64,000 nucleotides of DNA, from positions 1 to 64,000 of the forward strand of contig NZ_CP097562.1 of assembly GCF_000487995.2 (NCBI RefSeq). The letters are read 5' to 3'. The notes under the pieces were generated by a model. That model was not told the origin of the DNA. It ran no database searches and worked only from the letters and a program-made list of their open reading frames with translations. This stretch comes from Mucispirillum schaedleri ASF457 (GTDB lineage: Bacteria > Chrysiogenota > Deferribacteres > Deferribacterales > Mucispirillaceae). Shown in pieces: positions 19,072 through 27,882 of the stretch. The position numbers and the translations under genes were made by a program. How positions within the stretch are numbered: position 1 is the first letter of the stretch; every line of letters begins with the position of its first letter.

Positions 19072-20775
19072 ATGTTTTTACCTGTAAGCATGGAAGAAGT
19101 AAAAAAGCTGGGCTGGGATTATATAGATGTTATTATTGTAACAGGTGATGCCTATATTGACAGCCCTTTTTCTGGAACAGCTGTTATTGGAAAATATCTT
19201 TTAAAACATGGGTTTCGTGTTGCAGTTATCAGCCAGCCTGATACTGAAAGTGATAAAGATATAACAATTTTTGGTGAGCCTAGACTTTTCTGGGGGATAA
19301 ATGCAGGGTGTGTTGATTCTTTAATTGCAAATTATACTGCCACAGGAAAACCTAGGAAAATGTGCGATTTTACACCAAATGGTATAAATAATAAAAGACC
19401 AGACAGAGCATTGATTGTGTATACTGGTCTTATTAGAAGATTTTATAAAAATACAAAACCTATTTTGCTTGGTGGAATAGAGGCAAGTTTAAGGCGTATT
19501 GCTCATTATGATTTTAAAACTGATAAGGTTAGAAGAAGTATATTATTTGATTCAAAGGCAGACTATATTATATATGGTATGGGGGAGCTGCCTGTATTAG
19601 AATTTGCTAATGCACTTAAAAATAATGAAAATGTTAAAAATATAAAAGGGCTTTGCTACATATCAAAAGAATTATGTGATAATACAGTTATTCTGCCGCA
19701 TTATGAAGAAGTGTTACAGGATAAAAAATTATTCCATAAAATGTTTAAATTATTTTCAGATAACAGTCAGGCACATTCTGCAAAAACATTAGTGCAGAAA
19801 ACTGGAGACAGGTATCTTATACAAAATCCACCTGTATATTATAATGATGATATATTAGATGAAATAAGTGATATAGAATTTGAAAGGGCAGTGCACCCTA
19901 AAATAGAAGGTAAAGTGAAGGCTTTAGAAACAATAAAAACATCTGTTATAAGCCATAGAGGCTGTTTTGGCGGCTGTTCATTTTGTGCAATAGCTGTGCA
20001 TCAGGGCAGGCAGGTTATTTCAAGAAGCATATCATCTATTGAAAAAGAAGTAAACAGCATAGTTAATATGAAAGGCTTTAATGGAATTATAAGCGATATA
20101 GGCGGTCCTACTGGCAATATGTATATGATGAAGTGTAAAAAAATGGAAAAATCTGGTGCATGTAACCATAAAAGATGCCTCTATCCAGAAGTTTGCAATG
20201 GTATGAATACAGACCATAAACCGCTGCTTAATCTGCTTGAAAAAATCAGAAGTATTAAGGGTATAAAAAAAGTATTTGTAACATCAGGCATCAGGGCAGA
20301 TTTAGCAGTCCATGATAAAATAAATGGTAAAAAATATATTGAAGCAATAGCAAAAAATCATGTTTCAGGGCAGCTTAAAATGGCTCCAGAAAGTGCAGAT
20401 GAAAAAGTATTAAAAGCTATGAAAAAACCTGATAATAAAAGTTTTTTAGAGTTTTGCAGAATTTATAAGGAATATAGCAGAAAATTTCATAAAAACCAGT
20501 TTATTTCATGCTATTTTATAGCAGCTCATCCTGAAGAAAGCGAACAAAAAGCCTTCAATACTCATAATTTTATAGAAAAGTATCTTGATTTTTCACCAGA
20601 ACAGGTGCAGATATTTACCCCAGCCCCGTCTACATGGTCAACATGTGCATATTATACTGGTCTTGATGAAGAAGGGAAAGATATTTATATAGAAAAACAT
20701 CTTAATAGAAAAGAAAAATATAAAGAAATAATTATGGGAAAAGGTAAAATACATAAAAATTATAAAAGAAAATAA
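19072..20775 (+). CDS. ygiQ: YgiQ-family radical SAM protein
   Basis: Radical SAM enzyme of the UPF0313/YgiQ family, whose reaction is unknown. The start at 19072 (FLPVSMEEVKKLGW, GAGGTG upstream) matches the conserved N-terminus of the family; an earlier in-frame ATG adds 16 unrelated residues. The [4Fe-4S] motif is CFGGCSFC (CX3CX2C) in the middle, preceded by KTSVISHRG. A B12-binding-like N-terminal region (DVIIVTGDAYIDSPFSG) and the typical QIFTPAPSTWSTCAYYTG end are present. The length of 567 residues is somewhat below that of E. coli YgiQ. Confidence 0.88.
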   Translation: MFLPVSMEEVKKLGWDYIDVIIVTGDAYIDSPFSGTAVIGKYLLKHGFRVAVISQPDTESDKDITIFGEPRLFWGINAGCVDSLIANYTATGKPRKMCDFTPNGINNKRPDRALIVYTGLIRRFYKNTKPILLGGIEASLRRIAHYDFKTDKVRRSILFDSKADYIIYGMGELPVLEFANALKNNENVKNIKGLCYISKELCDNTVILPHYEEVLQDKKLFHKMFKLFSDNSQAHSAKTLVQKTGDRYLIQNPPVYYNDDILDEISDIEFERAVHPKIEGKVKALETIKTSVISHRGCFGGCSFCAIAVHQGRQVISRSISSIEKEVNSIVNMKGFNGIISDIGGPTGNMYMMKCKKMEKSGACNHKRCLYPEVCNGMNTDHKPLLNLLEKIRSIKGIKKVFVTSGIRADLAVHDKINGKKYIEAIAKNHVSGQLKMAPESADEKVLKAMKKPDNKSFLEFCRIYKEYSRKFHKNQFISCYFIAAHPEESEQKAFNTHNFIEKYLDFSPEQVQIFTPAPSTWSTCAYYTGLDEEGKDIYIEKHLNRKEKYKEIIMGKGKIHKNYKRK

Positions 20776-20835
20776 TTATAAAATATGAAAAGTTGTATCT
20801 TAAAATATAATAAATGCAAATATATTTATAATTTA

Positions 20836-21360
20836 TTACTGTATATTTAGATAATTTTGCAGTTTTTTTGATAGAACAGCATTATTTGCATTTAAGTTTT
20901 CTGTAGATATTATTATATTATTTTCCCTTAGTTTTGAAGTATTTTGTGGACACATTTGAATATGGGAAGGCAGGCGGATATTTTTTAAATATGTTTTATA
21001 ATCTTTTTCAATTGGTTTTAGTGTAATAATCAGGCGTTTATTTGGTGTATTACGCAAAGATACTGCCATAATCATATCTTTTGGTATAAACAGCTTAGCA
21101 TGAGTATAATTAGAGTATAAAAATCCAAATTTATCAAATAATATTATGGGGCGGTTTCTTAAAGCCAGATTAATTATTCCATATACAGCTGTAACAGTGC
21201 CTAAAATAAATGGAATAATTATATAAATAACTTGTTTATTTGTAGAAATAAAAGAAATACTAGTGATAAGCAAAATTAATCCAAAAATTATATAGGAAAA
21301 AGCCCGCAAAACAGAAGGATATACAGCAATAATATCACTACTTTGCTTATTCAATTCCAC
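20836..21360 (-). CDS. Membrane protein with PH-like tail, GTG start
   Basis: 174 residues with two transmembrane helices (about 20-65) and a beta-rich C-terminal part. The GTG start at 21360 immediately follows the stop of the upstream gene, with an AGGAG about nine bases before it, so the two are translationally linked. It appears distantly similar in layout to its neighbour. The function is unknown. Confidence 0.55.
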   Translation of the reverse strand: MELNKQSSDIIAVYPSVLRAFSYIIFGLILLITSISFISTNKQVIYIIIPFILGTVTAVYGIINLALRNRPIILFDKFGFLYSNYTHAKLFIPKDMIMAVSLRNTPNKRLIITLKPIEKDYKTYLKNIRLPSHIQMCPQNTSKLRENNIIISTENLNANNAVLSKKLQNYLNIQ

Positions 21361-21930
21361 TTAAAGCACTCCTTTTTCTAAATATTCTTCCTGAAATTTA
21401 TTAAATAGGTCTAATATTTCACGCCTGTGGGCACTAAGAGTATCTGTTTGAATAATATAAGGGGTGCCGTAAAGTTTAATATTATGCTGCATAAATTTAT
21501 ATATCAGTTTATTAGTTTGTGTTTCTAGAACATTTTCTGGATTGTTTACCATAACAGCTATATAATGGTTTCTTTTTTCTCTGATTTCATTAAATCCTGT
21601 AATATCATCCCATAAAATCTGCTCTGAAGCACCTACTAATGGTGCTATTACTATAAATTTATCATTAATAGTAATAACTGTTTTTTTAAACAATACCATT
21701 TTTAAAGCTATTAATGCAGCACCCGCAAAGCCTGTAAGCAATATATAGCCAACAACTCTATATCCGCTTTTTAGAAAATATATACTCATAAGTGCAAAAA
21801 GAAAAGCAGCTAATACATAATAAAACGACTTCATCTCATTTTTATATATTTCATAAGAGCCATCAGGCAAAGGTTTTATATGAGATTTAATTTTATTTTC
21901 ATTATCATTTTTATTATTGCTGCTTATCAT
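21361..21930 (-). CDS. Membrane protein with PH-like tail
   Basis: 189 residues: a polar N-terminus, two transmembrane helices (about 35-75), then a beta-rich stretch with IVIAPLVGASEQILWDDITG typical of bacterial PH-like domains anchored in the membrane. First of a two-gene unit with 20836-21360. No known function. Confidence 0.55.
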   Translation of the reverse strand: MISSNNKNDNENKIKSHIKPLPDGSYEIYKNEMKSFYYVLAAFLFALMSIYFLKSGYRVVGYILLTGFAGAALIALKMVLFKKTVITINDKFIVIAPLVGASEQILWDDITGFNEIREKRNHYIAVMVNNPENVLETQTNKLIYKFMQHNIKLYGTPYIIQTDTLSAHRREILDLFNKFQEEYLEKGVL

Positions 21931-21940
21931 ATTTATGCCT

Positions 21941-22552
21941 TTATATTATTTCTATATTTTCTATTTGTATTAAATATTTAGGAACATCCTGCATATATCC
22001 AAAAGAACCAGTTGGGACTGTTGCTATTTTATCAACAACATCCATTCCATCAGTAACTTTACCAAAAACAGTATAACCATAACCTGTAACATCAGGTGAG
22101 CGAAAGTTTAAAAAATTGTTATCTACAAGGTTAATAAAAAACTGGCTTGTAGCAGAGTTAGGGTCATTTGTTCTTGCCATAGCAATAGTGCCTCGTGTAT
22201 TTTTTAAACCATTATCACTTTCTATTTTAATAGGTGCTTGCGTTTCTTTTTGATGCATATTTTCATCAAAGCCACCACCCTGTATCATAAAACCATCTAT
22301 AACTCTGTGAAAAATTAGACCATTAAAAAAATTACTTTTTACATACAATATAAAGTTTTCAACAGTAACAGGTGCTTTATCTGGATATAATTCAAGTTTT
22401 ATTTCACCTATATTTGTTTTCATAAGCAGATTAATATTTGTATTATCTTGCTTTTTAGGTGCTGATTTAGCAGTAGTTTTTTTAGCAACGACAGTTTTTT
22501 TCACTGTTGTTTTTTTAGCAGTGTTTTTTTTGTTTGTTTTATTTTCTTTCAT
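21941..22552 (-). CDS. Cyclophilin-type peptidyl-prolyl isomerase, cytoplasmic
   Basis: A Lys/Thr/Ala-rich tail of about 35 residues ([17 protein letters not shown]) precedes a complete small cyclophilin domain: [54 protein letters not shown]. It has no signal peptide. The domain is a close copy of the neighbour at 22552-23130, so the pair arose by tandem duplication with different targeting. The start codon overlaps the upstream stop (TAATG). Confidence 0.9.
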   Translation of the reverse strand: MKENKTNKKNTAKKTTVKKTVVAKKTTAKSAPKKQDNTNINLLMKTNIGEIKLELYPDKAPVTVENFILYVKSNFFNGLIFHRVIDGFMIQGGGFDENMHQKETQAPIKIESDNGLKNTRGTIAMARTNDPNSATSQFFINLVDNNFLNFRSPDVTGYGYTVFGKVTDGMDVVDKIATVPTGSFGYMQDVPKYLIQIENIEII

Positions 22553-23130
22553 TATTTAATAACCTTTATACTTTTTATTATTACAGGAGTAAGTGGAACA
22601 TCTTGATGAAACCCTTTAGAACCAGTTGGGACTGTTGCTATTTTATCAACTACATCCATTCCTTTTGTAACTTTTCCAAATACTGCATACCCATAACCTG
22701 CAGTAGTTTTTGCTTTAAAATCAAGAAATGGATTATTAACTAAATTAATAAAAAACTGGCTTGTAGCAGAATTAGGTTCTTGAGTTCTTGCCATAGCAAG
22801 TGTGCCCCGTGTATTTTTCAAACCATTATCACTTTCTATTTTAATAGGATTTCTAGTTTCTTTTTCTTTCATATCAGATGTCATTCCACCGCCTTGTATC
22901 ATAAAGTTTGGAATTACACGGTGAAATACTAAGCCATCATAAAATTTACTATTTACATATTCTACAAAGTTAGTAACTGTAATAGGTGCTTTATCAGCAT
23001 ATAGTTCAGCTTCTATCTGCCCCATAGATGTATCAATTAAAACTTTTGTAGTTTTTGTTTGAGCCTGTGCTGTATAAACACCAGCTGTCATTATAATAGT
23101 AAATAGAATAAGAGTAATAAATTTTTTCAT
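22552..23130 (-). CDS. Cyclophilin-type peptidyl-prolyl isomerase, periplasmic
   Basis: Same cyclophilin domain as the downstream paralogue ([32 protein letters not shown]) but with an N-terminal signal peptide ending near VYTAQA, so it acts in the periplasm. The two isomerases differ mainly in their N-termini. It lies 15 bases after the Fur-family gene and is probably co-transcribed with it. Confidence 0.9.
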   Translation of the reverse strand: MKKFITLILFTIIMTAGVYTAQAQTKTTKVLIDTSMGQIEAELYADKAPITVTNFVEYVNSKFYDGLVFHRVIPNFMIQGGGMTSDMKEKETRNPIKIESDNGLKNTRGTLAMARTQEPNSATSQFFINLVNNPFLDFKAKTTAGYGYAVFGKVTKGMDVVDKIATVPTGSKGFHQDVPLTPVIIKSIKVIK

Positions 23131-23145
23131 ATATGTTTCTCCATA

Positions 23146-23601
23146 TTAACCTTTACCAATAGAACGGCATTTTTCGCATACACCAAATAAATTCATATAA
23201 TGGTTTGTCAGCTTAAATTTATATTTTGCTGCAATCTGCTCTTGCAGTTCTTCTAAGTCTGGGTCATTAAATTCAATATTTTTACCACAAACAACACATA
23301 TTAAATGGTCATGGTGGGTTTTCCCCATAATAGCCTCATAGTAGCTTTTACCATCACCAAAATGCACTTCACGAACAATACCTGCCTCTATAAGCAGCTT
23401 AATAGTGCGATAAATTGTAGCAAGTCCTATATTATTGTCTATTTCTTTTGTAATAGCATACAGTTTATCAATATCAATATGAGAATCATATTTCATAAAT
23501 TCATCAAATATAATCTGTCTTTGATTTGTAAGCCTAAGTTTTTGTGTAGCAAGAAATGTTTTAAAGTATTCTCTATTTTTATCCAGTTTTTTATTCTGCA
23601 T
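23146..23601 (-). CDS. Fur-family metal-dependent regulator
   Basis: 151 residues with the Fur layout: an N-terminal winged helix (KLRLTNQRQIIFDEFMKY, GLATIYRTIKLLIEAGIV) and a C-terminal dimer/metal domain with HHDHLICVVCGK and a second CEKC pair that would form the structural zinc site. Which metal or peroxide it senses cannot be decided from sequence. It heads the operon with the two cyclophilins. Confidence 0.88.
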   Translation of the reverse strand: MQNKKLDKNREYFKTFLATQKLRLTNQRQIIFDEFMKYDSHIDIDKLYAITKEIDNNIGLATIYRTIKLLIEAGIVREVHFGDGKSYYEAIMGKTHHDHLICVVCGKNIEFNDPDLEELQEQIAAKYKFKLTNHYMNLFGVCEKCRSIGKG

Positions 23602-23798
23602 ATATTACTCCAACTTGATTATATAAAATAAACTAAATTATAAATATTTGCAAAAGTTTTTTTATATTTCTACAAAAATAGGTGCTGATATGATAAAATA
23701 TTTATATATGACAGTATATTATGGAAAAGTTTTGAATAATTAAAAAAAATGCTTGCAAAAAATAAAATTATTATATATAAATACATTCTCATATATAA

Positions 23799-23872
23799 GC
23801 GCCCATAGCTCAACTGGATAGAGCGTTTGACTACGGATCAAAAGGTTGTGGGTTCGATTCCTGCTGGGCGCG
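23799..23872 (+). tRNA. tRNA-Arg (anticodon ACG)
   Basis: The acceptor arms GCGCCCA (23799-23805) and TGGGCGC (23865-23871) pair fully. The D arm is GCTC...GAGC, the anticodon stem TTTGA/TCAAA encloses loop CTACGGA (anticodon ACG), and the T loop is TTCGATT. CCA is not encoded. A terminator follows. A gene-rich mobile region begins just downstream, and tRNA genes are frequent integration sites. Confidence 0.95.
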
Positions 23873-23878
23873 TTACTA

Positions 23879-23907
23879 AAAGCCTTGATTATTCAAGGCT
23901 TTTTTTA
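23879..23907 (+). terminator. Terminator after tRNA-Arg
   Basis: AAAGCCTTGA pairs with TCAAGGCTTT across a four-base loop and runs into seven T. Confidence 0.9.
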
Positions 23908-23997
23908 TTTTTAGAATTCTTGTAATTTCTTCTTACATAATTTTTGGTCTTATTTTGGTATAGTTTTTATTTCTGAAATTTTTCCTAGAATATTTTA

Positions 23998-24657
23998 TCA
24001 TATCTCTCTGCCAAAGTTTTTGATTACAGATACTACTTTCCCTATAATAGCAACATTATCAGATGTAAAATTATCTATAGTTAATTCTATCGGTTTATAT
24101 TGAGGATTTTCTGATACTAGAATGACTCCATTAGGTATTTTTTGAAGTTTTTTGACAAGCAGAGTATCATCTATGTGGATAACATATATACCTTCAGTTA
24201 AAAACTGTTTCTGGCTTAAATCTATAATTATAAAATCATTATTATCAATTAATGGATACATTGAATCACCAACAGCATTAATAATTGATACATCATTTGA
24301 ATGTGTTATTTTTATCAGAGTAGAAGGTATTGACATATACTCTACTGTATTTTCATCATATACAAGTGCTCCAGAACCTGCAGCAGCAGATACTTCTTTG
24401 AAGTAAGGAAGCTTAATACATTCTGGTATTATTGTTTTTGATGAACCTAGAAACATACTGCCAGTGCCATTTATAAGCCAGTCAGGATTAACATTATATT
24501 TATTACGAAGTTTTAATAAGGTAGAGTCTGATACTGGATTTTTACCATATTCATAATTTTGGACCATAATATAACTTATGTCTATATCTTCTGCCATTTT
24601 TTTTTGTGATAGATTAAGAGTATATCTTAATTCTTTAAATCTGTTTTTTACACTCAT
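23998..24657 (-). CDS. Phage-type repressor (XRE helix-turn-helix plus S24 peptidase)
   Basis: About 219 residues counted from the Met of MSVKNRFKELRYTLNLSQKK; 30 hydrophobic codons upstream lie in the operator region and are not likely translated. Residues 1-65 are a Cro/CI-type helix-turn-helix. The C-terminal half is a LexA/CI-like S24 domain with the catalytic Ser in GDSMYP and the Lys in LLVKKLQ, and an Ala-Gly cleavage-like site (AAAGSGA). It should repress the divergent early genes at 24908 onward and be relieved by the SOS response. It marks the left side of the mobile region. Confidence 0.85.
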   Translation of the reverse strand: MSVKNRFKELRYTLNLSQKKMAEDIDISYIMVQNYEYGKNPVSDSTLLKLRNKYNVNPDWLINGTGSMFLGSSKTIIPECIKLPYFKEVSAAAGSGALVYDENTVEYMSIPSTLIKITHSNDVSIINAVGDSMYPLIDNNDFIIIDLSQKQFLTEGIYVIHIDDTLLVKKLQKIPNGVILVSENPQYKPIELTIDNFTSDNVAIIGKVVSVIKNFGREI

Positions 24658-24722
24658 TTTTATACTCCATAAAAAATAATAAAAGTTAATAAAATAATAT
24701 AAAACTAAATAAAGAATAATGC

Positions 24723-24810
24723 AACATAAAAATACATAAAAAAACAAACTTGTATTATTTAGTATTATTTTGTATTTTTATGTTGACATACTAAATGGTT
24801 TTCTTATAAT
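24723..24810. promoter_or_regulatory. Divergent control region with paired operators and a sigma70 promoter
   Basis: AACATAAAAATACA (24723-24736) and TGTATTTTTATGTT (24771-24784) form a perfect 14-bp inverted repeat. TTTAGTAT (24758-24765) and ATACTAAA (24788-24795) form a second, interleaved one. A near-consensus rightward promoter, TTGACA (24783-24788) with a 16-base spacer and TATAAT (24805-24810), overlaps the right half-sites. Repressor bound here would block the excisionase/SSB operon. Confidence 0.75.
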
Positions 24811-24907
24811 ATGCTTTATAAAATAAAAGTAATAAAAATTAATCAAGTTTTATAAAAAATGTAACATACAAAGAATATTAAAAAAAAATAATAATGGAGG
24901 AATAATA

Positions 24908-25213
24908 ATGAGTTTTGAGGAAGTTATTGCTGCAAGTGTTAGTAATGCAGTGGAAAAGGCATTATCAGAAAGTGTAAAGCATATTACAAATCTTGCTGGT
25001 GAGAGTGCAAGAAAAAGTAAATATTCACTTGATGATTTACTGACAGAGAAACAAACAGCTGAATATTTGAATGTAGAAGTATCTACCTTACAACAGTGGA
25101 GGTTTTATAAAAAATATTTACCATACTGTGTTTTAGGCAATAAAACTATAAGATATAAGTTTAGTGATATTTTAGAGTTTGCTACATCAAATAAAGTGCT
25201 GGTAACAAAATAA
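24908..25213 (+). CDS. Excisionase-like DNA-binding protein
   Basis: 101 residues. The C-terminal half is a helix-turn-helix of the excisionase/MerR-like HTH_17 class (LTEKQTAEYLNVEVSTLQQW, then a basic wing). The N-terminal 45 residues are an amphipathic helical region. It is first in the rightward operon under the operator region, with a strong GGAGG. Such proteins direct excision or act as early regulators, but no integrase gene is visible in this window. Confidence 0.7.
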   Translation: MSFEEVIAASVSNAVEKALSESVKHITNLAGESARKSKYSLDDLLTEKQTAEYLNVEVSTLQQWRFYKKYLPYCVLGNKTIRYKFSDILEFATSNKVLVTK

Positions 25214-25225
25214 GGGAGAAATAAC

Positions 25226-25645
25226 ATGAATGCATTAAATGAAAAAAACTTGTATTTAATAGAACAGGAAAAAGCTAAATAAGATATTCTTAAAGAAAAA
25301 GCTCTGAAAAAATGCAATTTAGATAATATTATTGAATTAATCCAAAACAATGATGCTTTTATAGATATAGTGGAAATACCAGAGCTGAGTTCAAATACAA
25401 TAAGTGATTATATTGTTATTAAATTTAAAGATTGTAATTACTCATTATATATAACTATGTGTGGTGATATTAAGCTTTGTATGGATATAAATGCAGTAAA
25501 GCATGCAAAATATATAGAAGATTATACTCTAATAGATGTTGAAGAAGGCAATGAAAAATTAGTATTGGAACTTTATGACTATATTTTAACTGTACATACT
25601 AATAGTAAGCTTGAAGAATTCATAAGTGATAAATATTGTGAATAA
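25226..25645 (+). pseudogene. Small mobile-element protein interrupted by an in-frame TAA
   Basis: An ATG at 25226 follows GGGAG and opens a frame that meets TAA at 25280-25282 after 18 codons. The same frame then continues without break to 25645. The joined product would have 139 residues and is acidic in its second half (TLIDVEEGNEKLVLELYDYI). Continuity of frame and spacing to the next gene suggest a nonsense mutation rather than two genes, though reinitiation at 25370 could give a 91-residue protein. Family unknown. Confidence 0.55.
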
Positions 25646-25656
25646 TGGAGGAAATT

Positions 25657-26061
25657 ATGGCAGATTTTAATAAAGTGATTTTGGCAGGACATCTTACAAA
25701 AATTCCAGATGTAAGAACTTTGCAAAATAATATAACAGTTGCATCAAGCGGAATAGCAGTTAATCGTAAATATAAAGATAAAGAAGAAGTTATGTTTATA
25801 GATATCGTTGTATATGGAAAACTGGCAGAAACATTTGGTCAATATACTGCTAAAGGTTCAGCAGTGCTTATTGAAGGCAGATTATCTTTTAGACAATGGG
25901 AGCAGGATGGGCAAAAACGCAGCAAGCATGAAGTTATTGTTGAATCGTTACGGCTACTTGGTAATAAACTTGCTGATAATAATACTACTGCTGATAAAAA
26001 ACAAACAAATACAGCAGAAAAAGAGGAAAGAGTTATTACAGATGAGGATGTTCCATTTTAA
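25657..26061 (+). CDS. ssb: Single-stranded DNA-binding protein
   Basis: 134 residues from the ATG at 25657, six bases after GGAG. It has a typical OB fold (NKVILAGHLTKIPDVR, FIDIVVYGKLAE, GSAVLIEGRLSFRQWEQDGQ), a short disordered linker and the acidic protein-interaction tip DEDVPF. Smaller than chromosomal SSB, it suits a phage or conjugative-element early protein used in replication or transfer. Confidence 0.92.
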   Translation: MADFNKVILAGHLTKIPDVRTLQNNITVASSGIAVNRKYKDKEEVMFIDIVVYGKLAETFGQYTAKGSAVLIEGRLSFRQWEQDGQKRSKHEVIVESLRLLGNKLADNNTTADKKQTNTAEKEERVITDEDVPF

Positions 26062-26123
26062 ATCAGGGTTTAAATAGACCCTGATATGTATCAAGATTAG
26101 GAAAAGAACTGCAAGGTAAATAT

Positions 26124-26267
26124 ATGATTATTGAAATAAAAGATAAAAATAAATCAAGGTCAGAAAGAAATAGTCAAAATGATTTAAAAATATTGAAAAA
26201 ATATAAAACTAGTAAACAAGAAAAAATACATATCAAAGATAATATTCATGTAATAATCTTTAAATAA
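26124..26267 (+). CDS. Small basic hypothetical protein
   Basis: 47 codons, Lys-rich (about one third Lys/Arg), starting at an ATG behind a weak AAGG. It sits between ssb and the next small gene in the same direction, so it may be a minor element protein. No family recognised; it could be non-coding. Confidence 0.4.
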   Translation: MIIEIKDKNKSRSERNSQNDLKILKKYKTSKQEKIHIKDNIHVIIFK

Positions 26268-26282
26268 ACATAAGGTGCAGTT

Positions 26283-26537
26283 ATGACAAAATTATTGGGT
26301 TTTAACAGTAGAATAACTGAGTTTATAGGTCTTATAAATAACAAACGATATAAAGATAAATTGATTGTTGCAACTTATCTTTATCTTTATGAAGATTTAG
26401 AACCAGATTTGAAAGGGACCTATCTTGTATTATGGGATATGATAAAAAACATCATTTTTCAAGACCAGAAAAATAATGAACTTAAAGAAATAAAAGAAGA
26501 TAGTAGTTTAATTGATGGAGAAAATGGTAAAATCTAA
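26283..26537 (+). CDS. Hypothetical protein whose 3' end lies in the IS30 inverted repeat
   Basis: 84 codons with AGGTG upstream. The protein is helical (YKDKLIVATYLYLYEDLEPD) with an acidic tail, and I recognise no family. Its last codons and TAA stop fall inside the left terminal repeat of the insertion sequence, so the native C-terminus was probably cut off by the insertion and the stop is supplied by the element. Confidence 0.55.
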   Translation: MTKLLGFNSRITEFIGLINNKRYKDKLIVATYLYLYEDLEPDLKGTYLVLWDMIKNIIFQDQKNNELKEIKEDSSLIDGENGKI

Positions 26538-27694
26538 AAACGATTGCGAAAAAGTGAATAAATAAAAAAGTGGTTGTTAAAACTCTTTAAATAAAATAAT
26601 ATTTTTTAGCCAAAAAATAGAGTAAGAGAGGTAACAACCACAAATGGATACTACACCAAAAAATCGTAAAAATAAACACTTAAATGCATTTGAGTGTTAT
26701 AAATTAGAAGGTCTGTTGAAATCCAAAGTTAGTGTGTTGGAAATAGCGTAGATATTATGCAGGTCTAAAAGCACGATATACCGAGAAATAAAGCGAGGGA
26801 CAGTGGAATTTCTCAACAGTGACTTGAGTGTAAGGAAAGAATATAGTGCATACTATTCTCTAAATATAAGGCAAGGTTTAATGAGTAAAACAGGTAGGAA
26901 ATTACAATATAACATTGAATATGGCTTATTAGACTATATACAGAGTAAGTTAGATGAGAAGTATTCCCCAGATGTTATATCTGGAGAGTTAAGGCATCAG
27001 TGTATATCAACAATAAGTACCCAAACAATATATAACTATATATCATTAGGACTATTAGAAAGTATAGAATATAGAAAATATACTAAACAATGTAAAAGTA
27101 ATCCACGAACAGCCTATAATAATACACGCGGCAGAAGTATAGACGAACGACCATTTGAACTGAAAGAGCGACTATATGGCAATTGGGAGATGGATACAGT
27201 GGTGGGCAAACAAGGCAGTAAATCAGCCTTACTGGTGCTTACAGAACGAGTATCACGGTTTGAAATAATAATCAAATTAAGAAATAAAACACAGAAAAGT
27301 ATAATAGCAGCATTAGATAAGTTAGAAAGAAAGTATAAAGATAAATTCAGCTTAATATTTAAGAGCATAACAGTAGATAATGGTGTAGAATTTTTAGATA
27401 TGGCAGGTTTAGAAAAATCAGTGTATGATAAAGTATCTAAACGAACAACTATTTATTATGCTCACCCTTATTGCTCTTGGGAGAGGGGAAGTAATGAGAA
27501 TAATAATAAACTTATAAGGAAATTTATTAAAAAGAAAACTGATATTAAAAACTTTTCAGCTGCTTATATTAAAAAAATACAAGACTGGATGAATAATTAT
27601 CCTAGAAAATTATTTAATTATAAATCGGCTAATGATATATTTTATGAGAACTTAAACAACTGCTTAAAATGTTGCAATCGTTTTTAGATTTTAC
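26527..27694 (+). mobile_element. IS30-family insertion sequence
   Basis: A perfect 21-bp terminal inverted repeat starts with GTAAAATCTAAAAACG at 26527 and has its mirror at 27674-27694. It encloses one IS30-type transposase frame. Total length is about 1.17 kb, normal for IS30. I could not define the short target duplication. Confidence 0.88.
26644..27687 (+). pseudogene. IS30 transposase interrupted by an amber codon
   Basis: The frame opens at 26644 behind AGAGAGG and carries a helix-turn-helix region (RSKSTIYREIKRGT). An in-frame TAG at 26749-26751 interrupts it, where the family usually has Lys or a similar residue (EIA-stop-ILCRSKST). From 26803 the remainder is intact and contains the DDE catalytic core: EMDTVVG, TVDNGVEF and YYAHPYCSWERGSNEN. 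The transposase would be about 347 residues. With the stop, the copy is probably immobile unless the amber codon is read through or a second copy acts in trans. Confidence 0.85.
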
Positions 27695-27882
27695 AAATTT
27701 ATTGCATATAGGTATTGATTATTGAATAAAAAATATGTATAAAATAAAATCAGCTTATATTTTACTGATGCTGGAATAATACAAATATCAGATATTTATT
27801 TATATATTCAATTATATTTTATAGTGGAATATATAGATAAAATAAACATTGTATTATAAACGATATTTGTTTAGAGGGAATA

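Noticed and set aside
24658-24747. 30-codon N-terminal extension of the phage repressor
   Set aside because: It is hydrophobic, overlaps the operator region, and the helix-turn-helix starts right at the Met at 24657.
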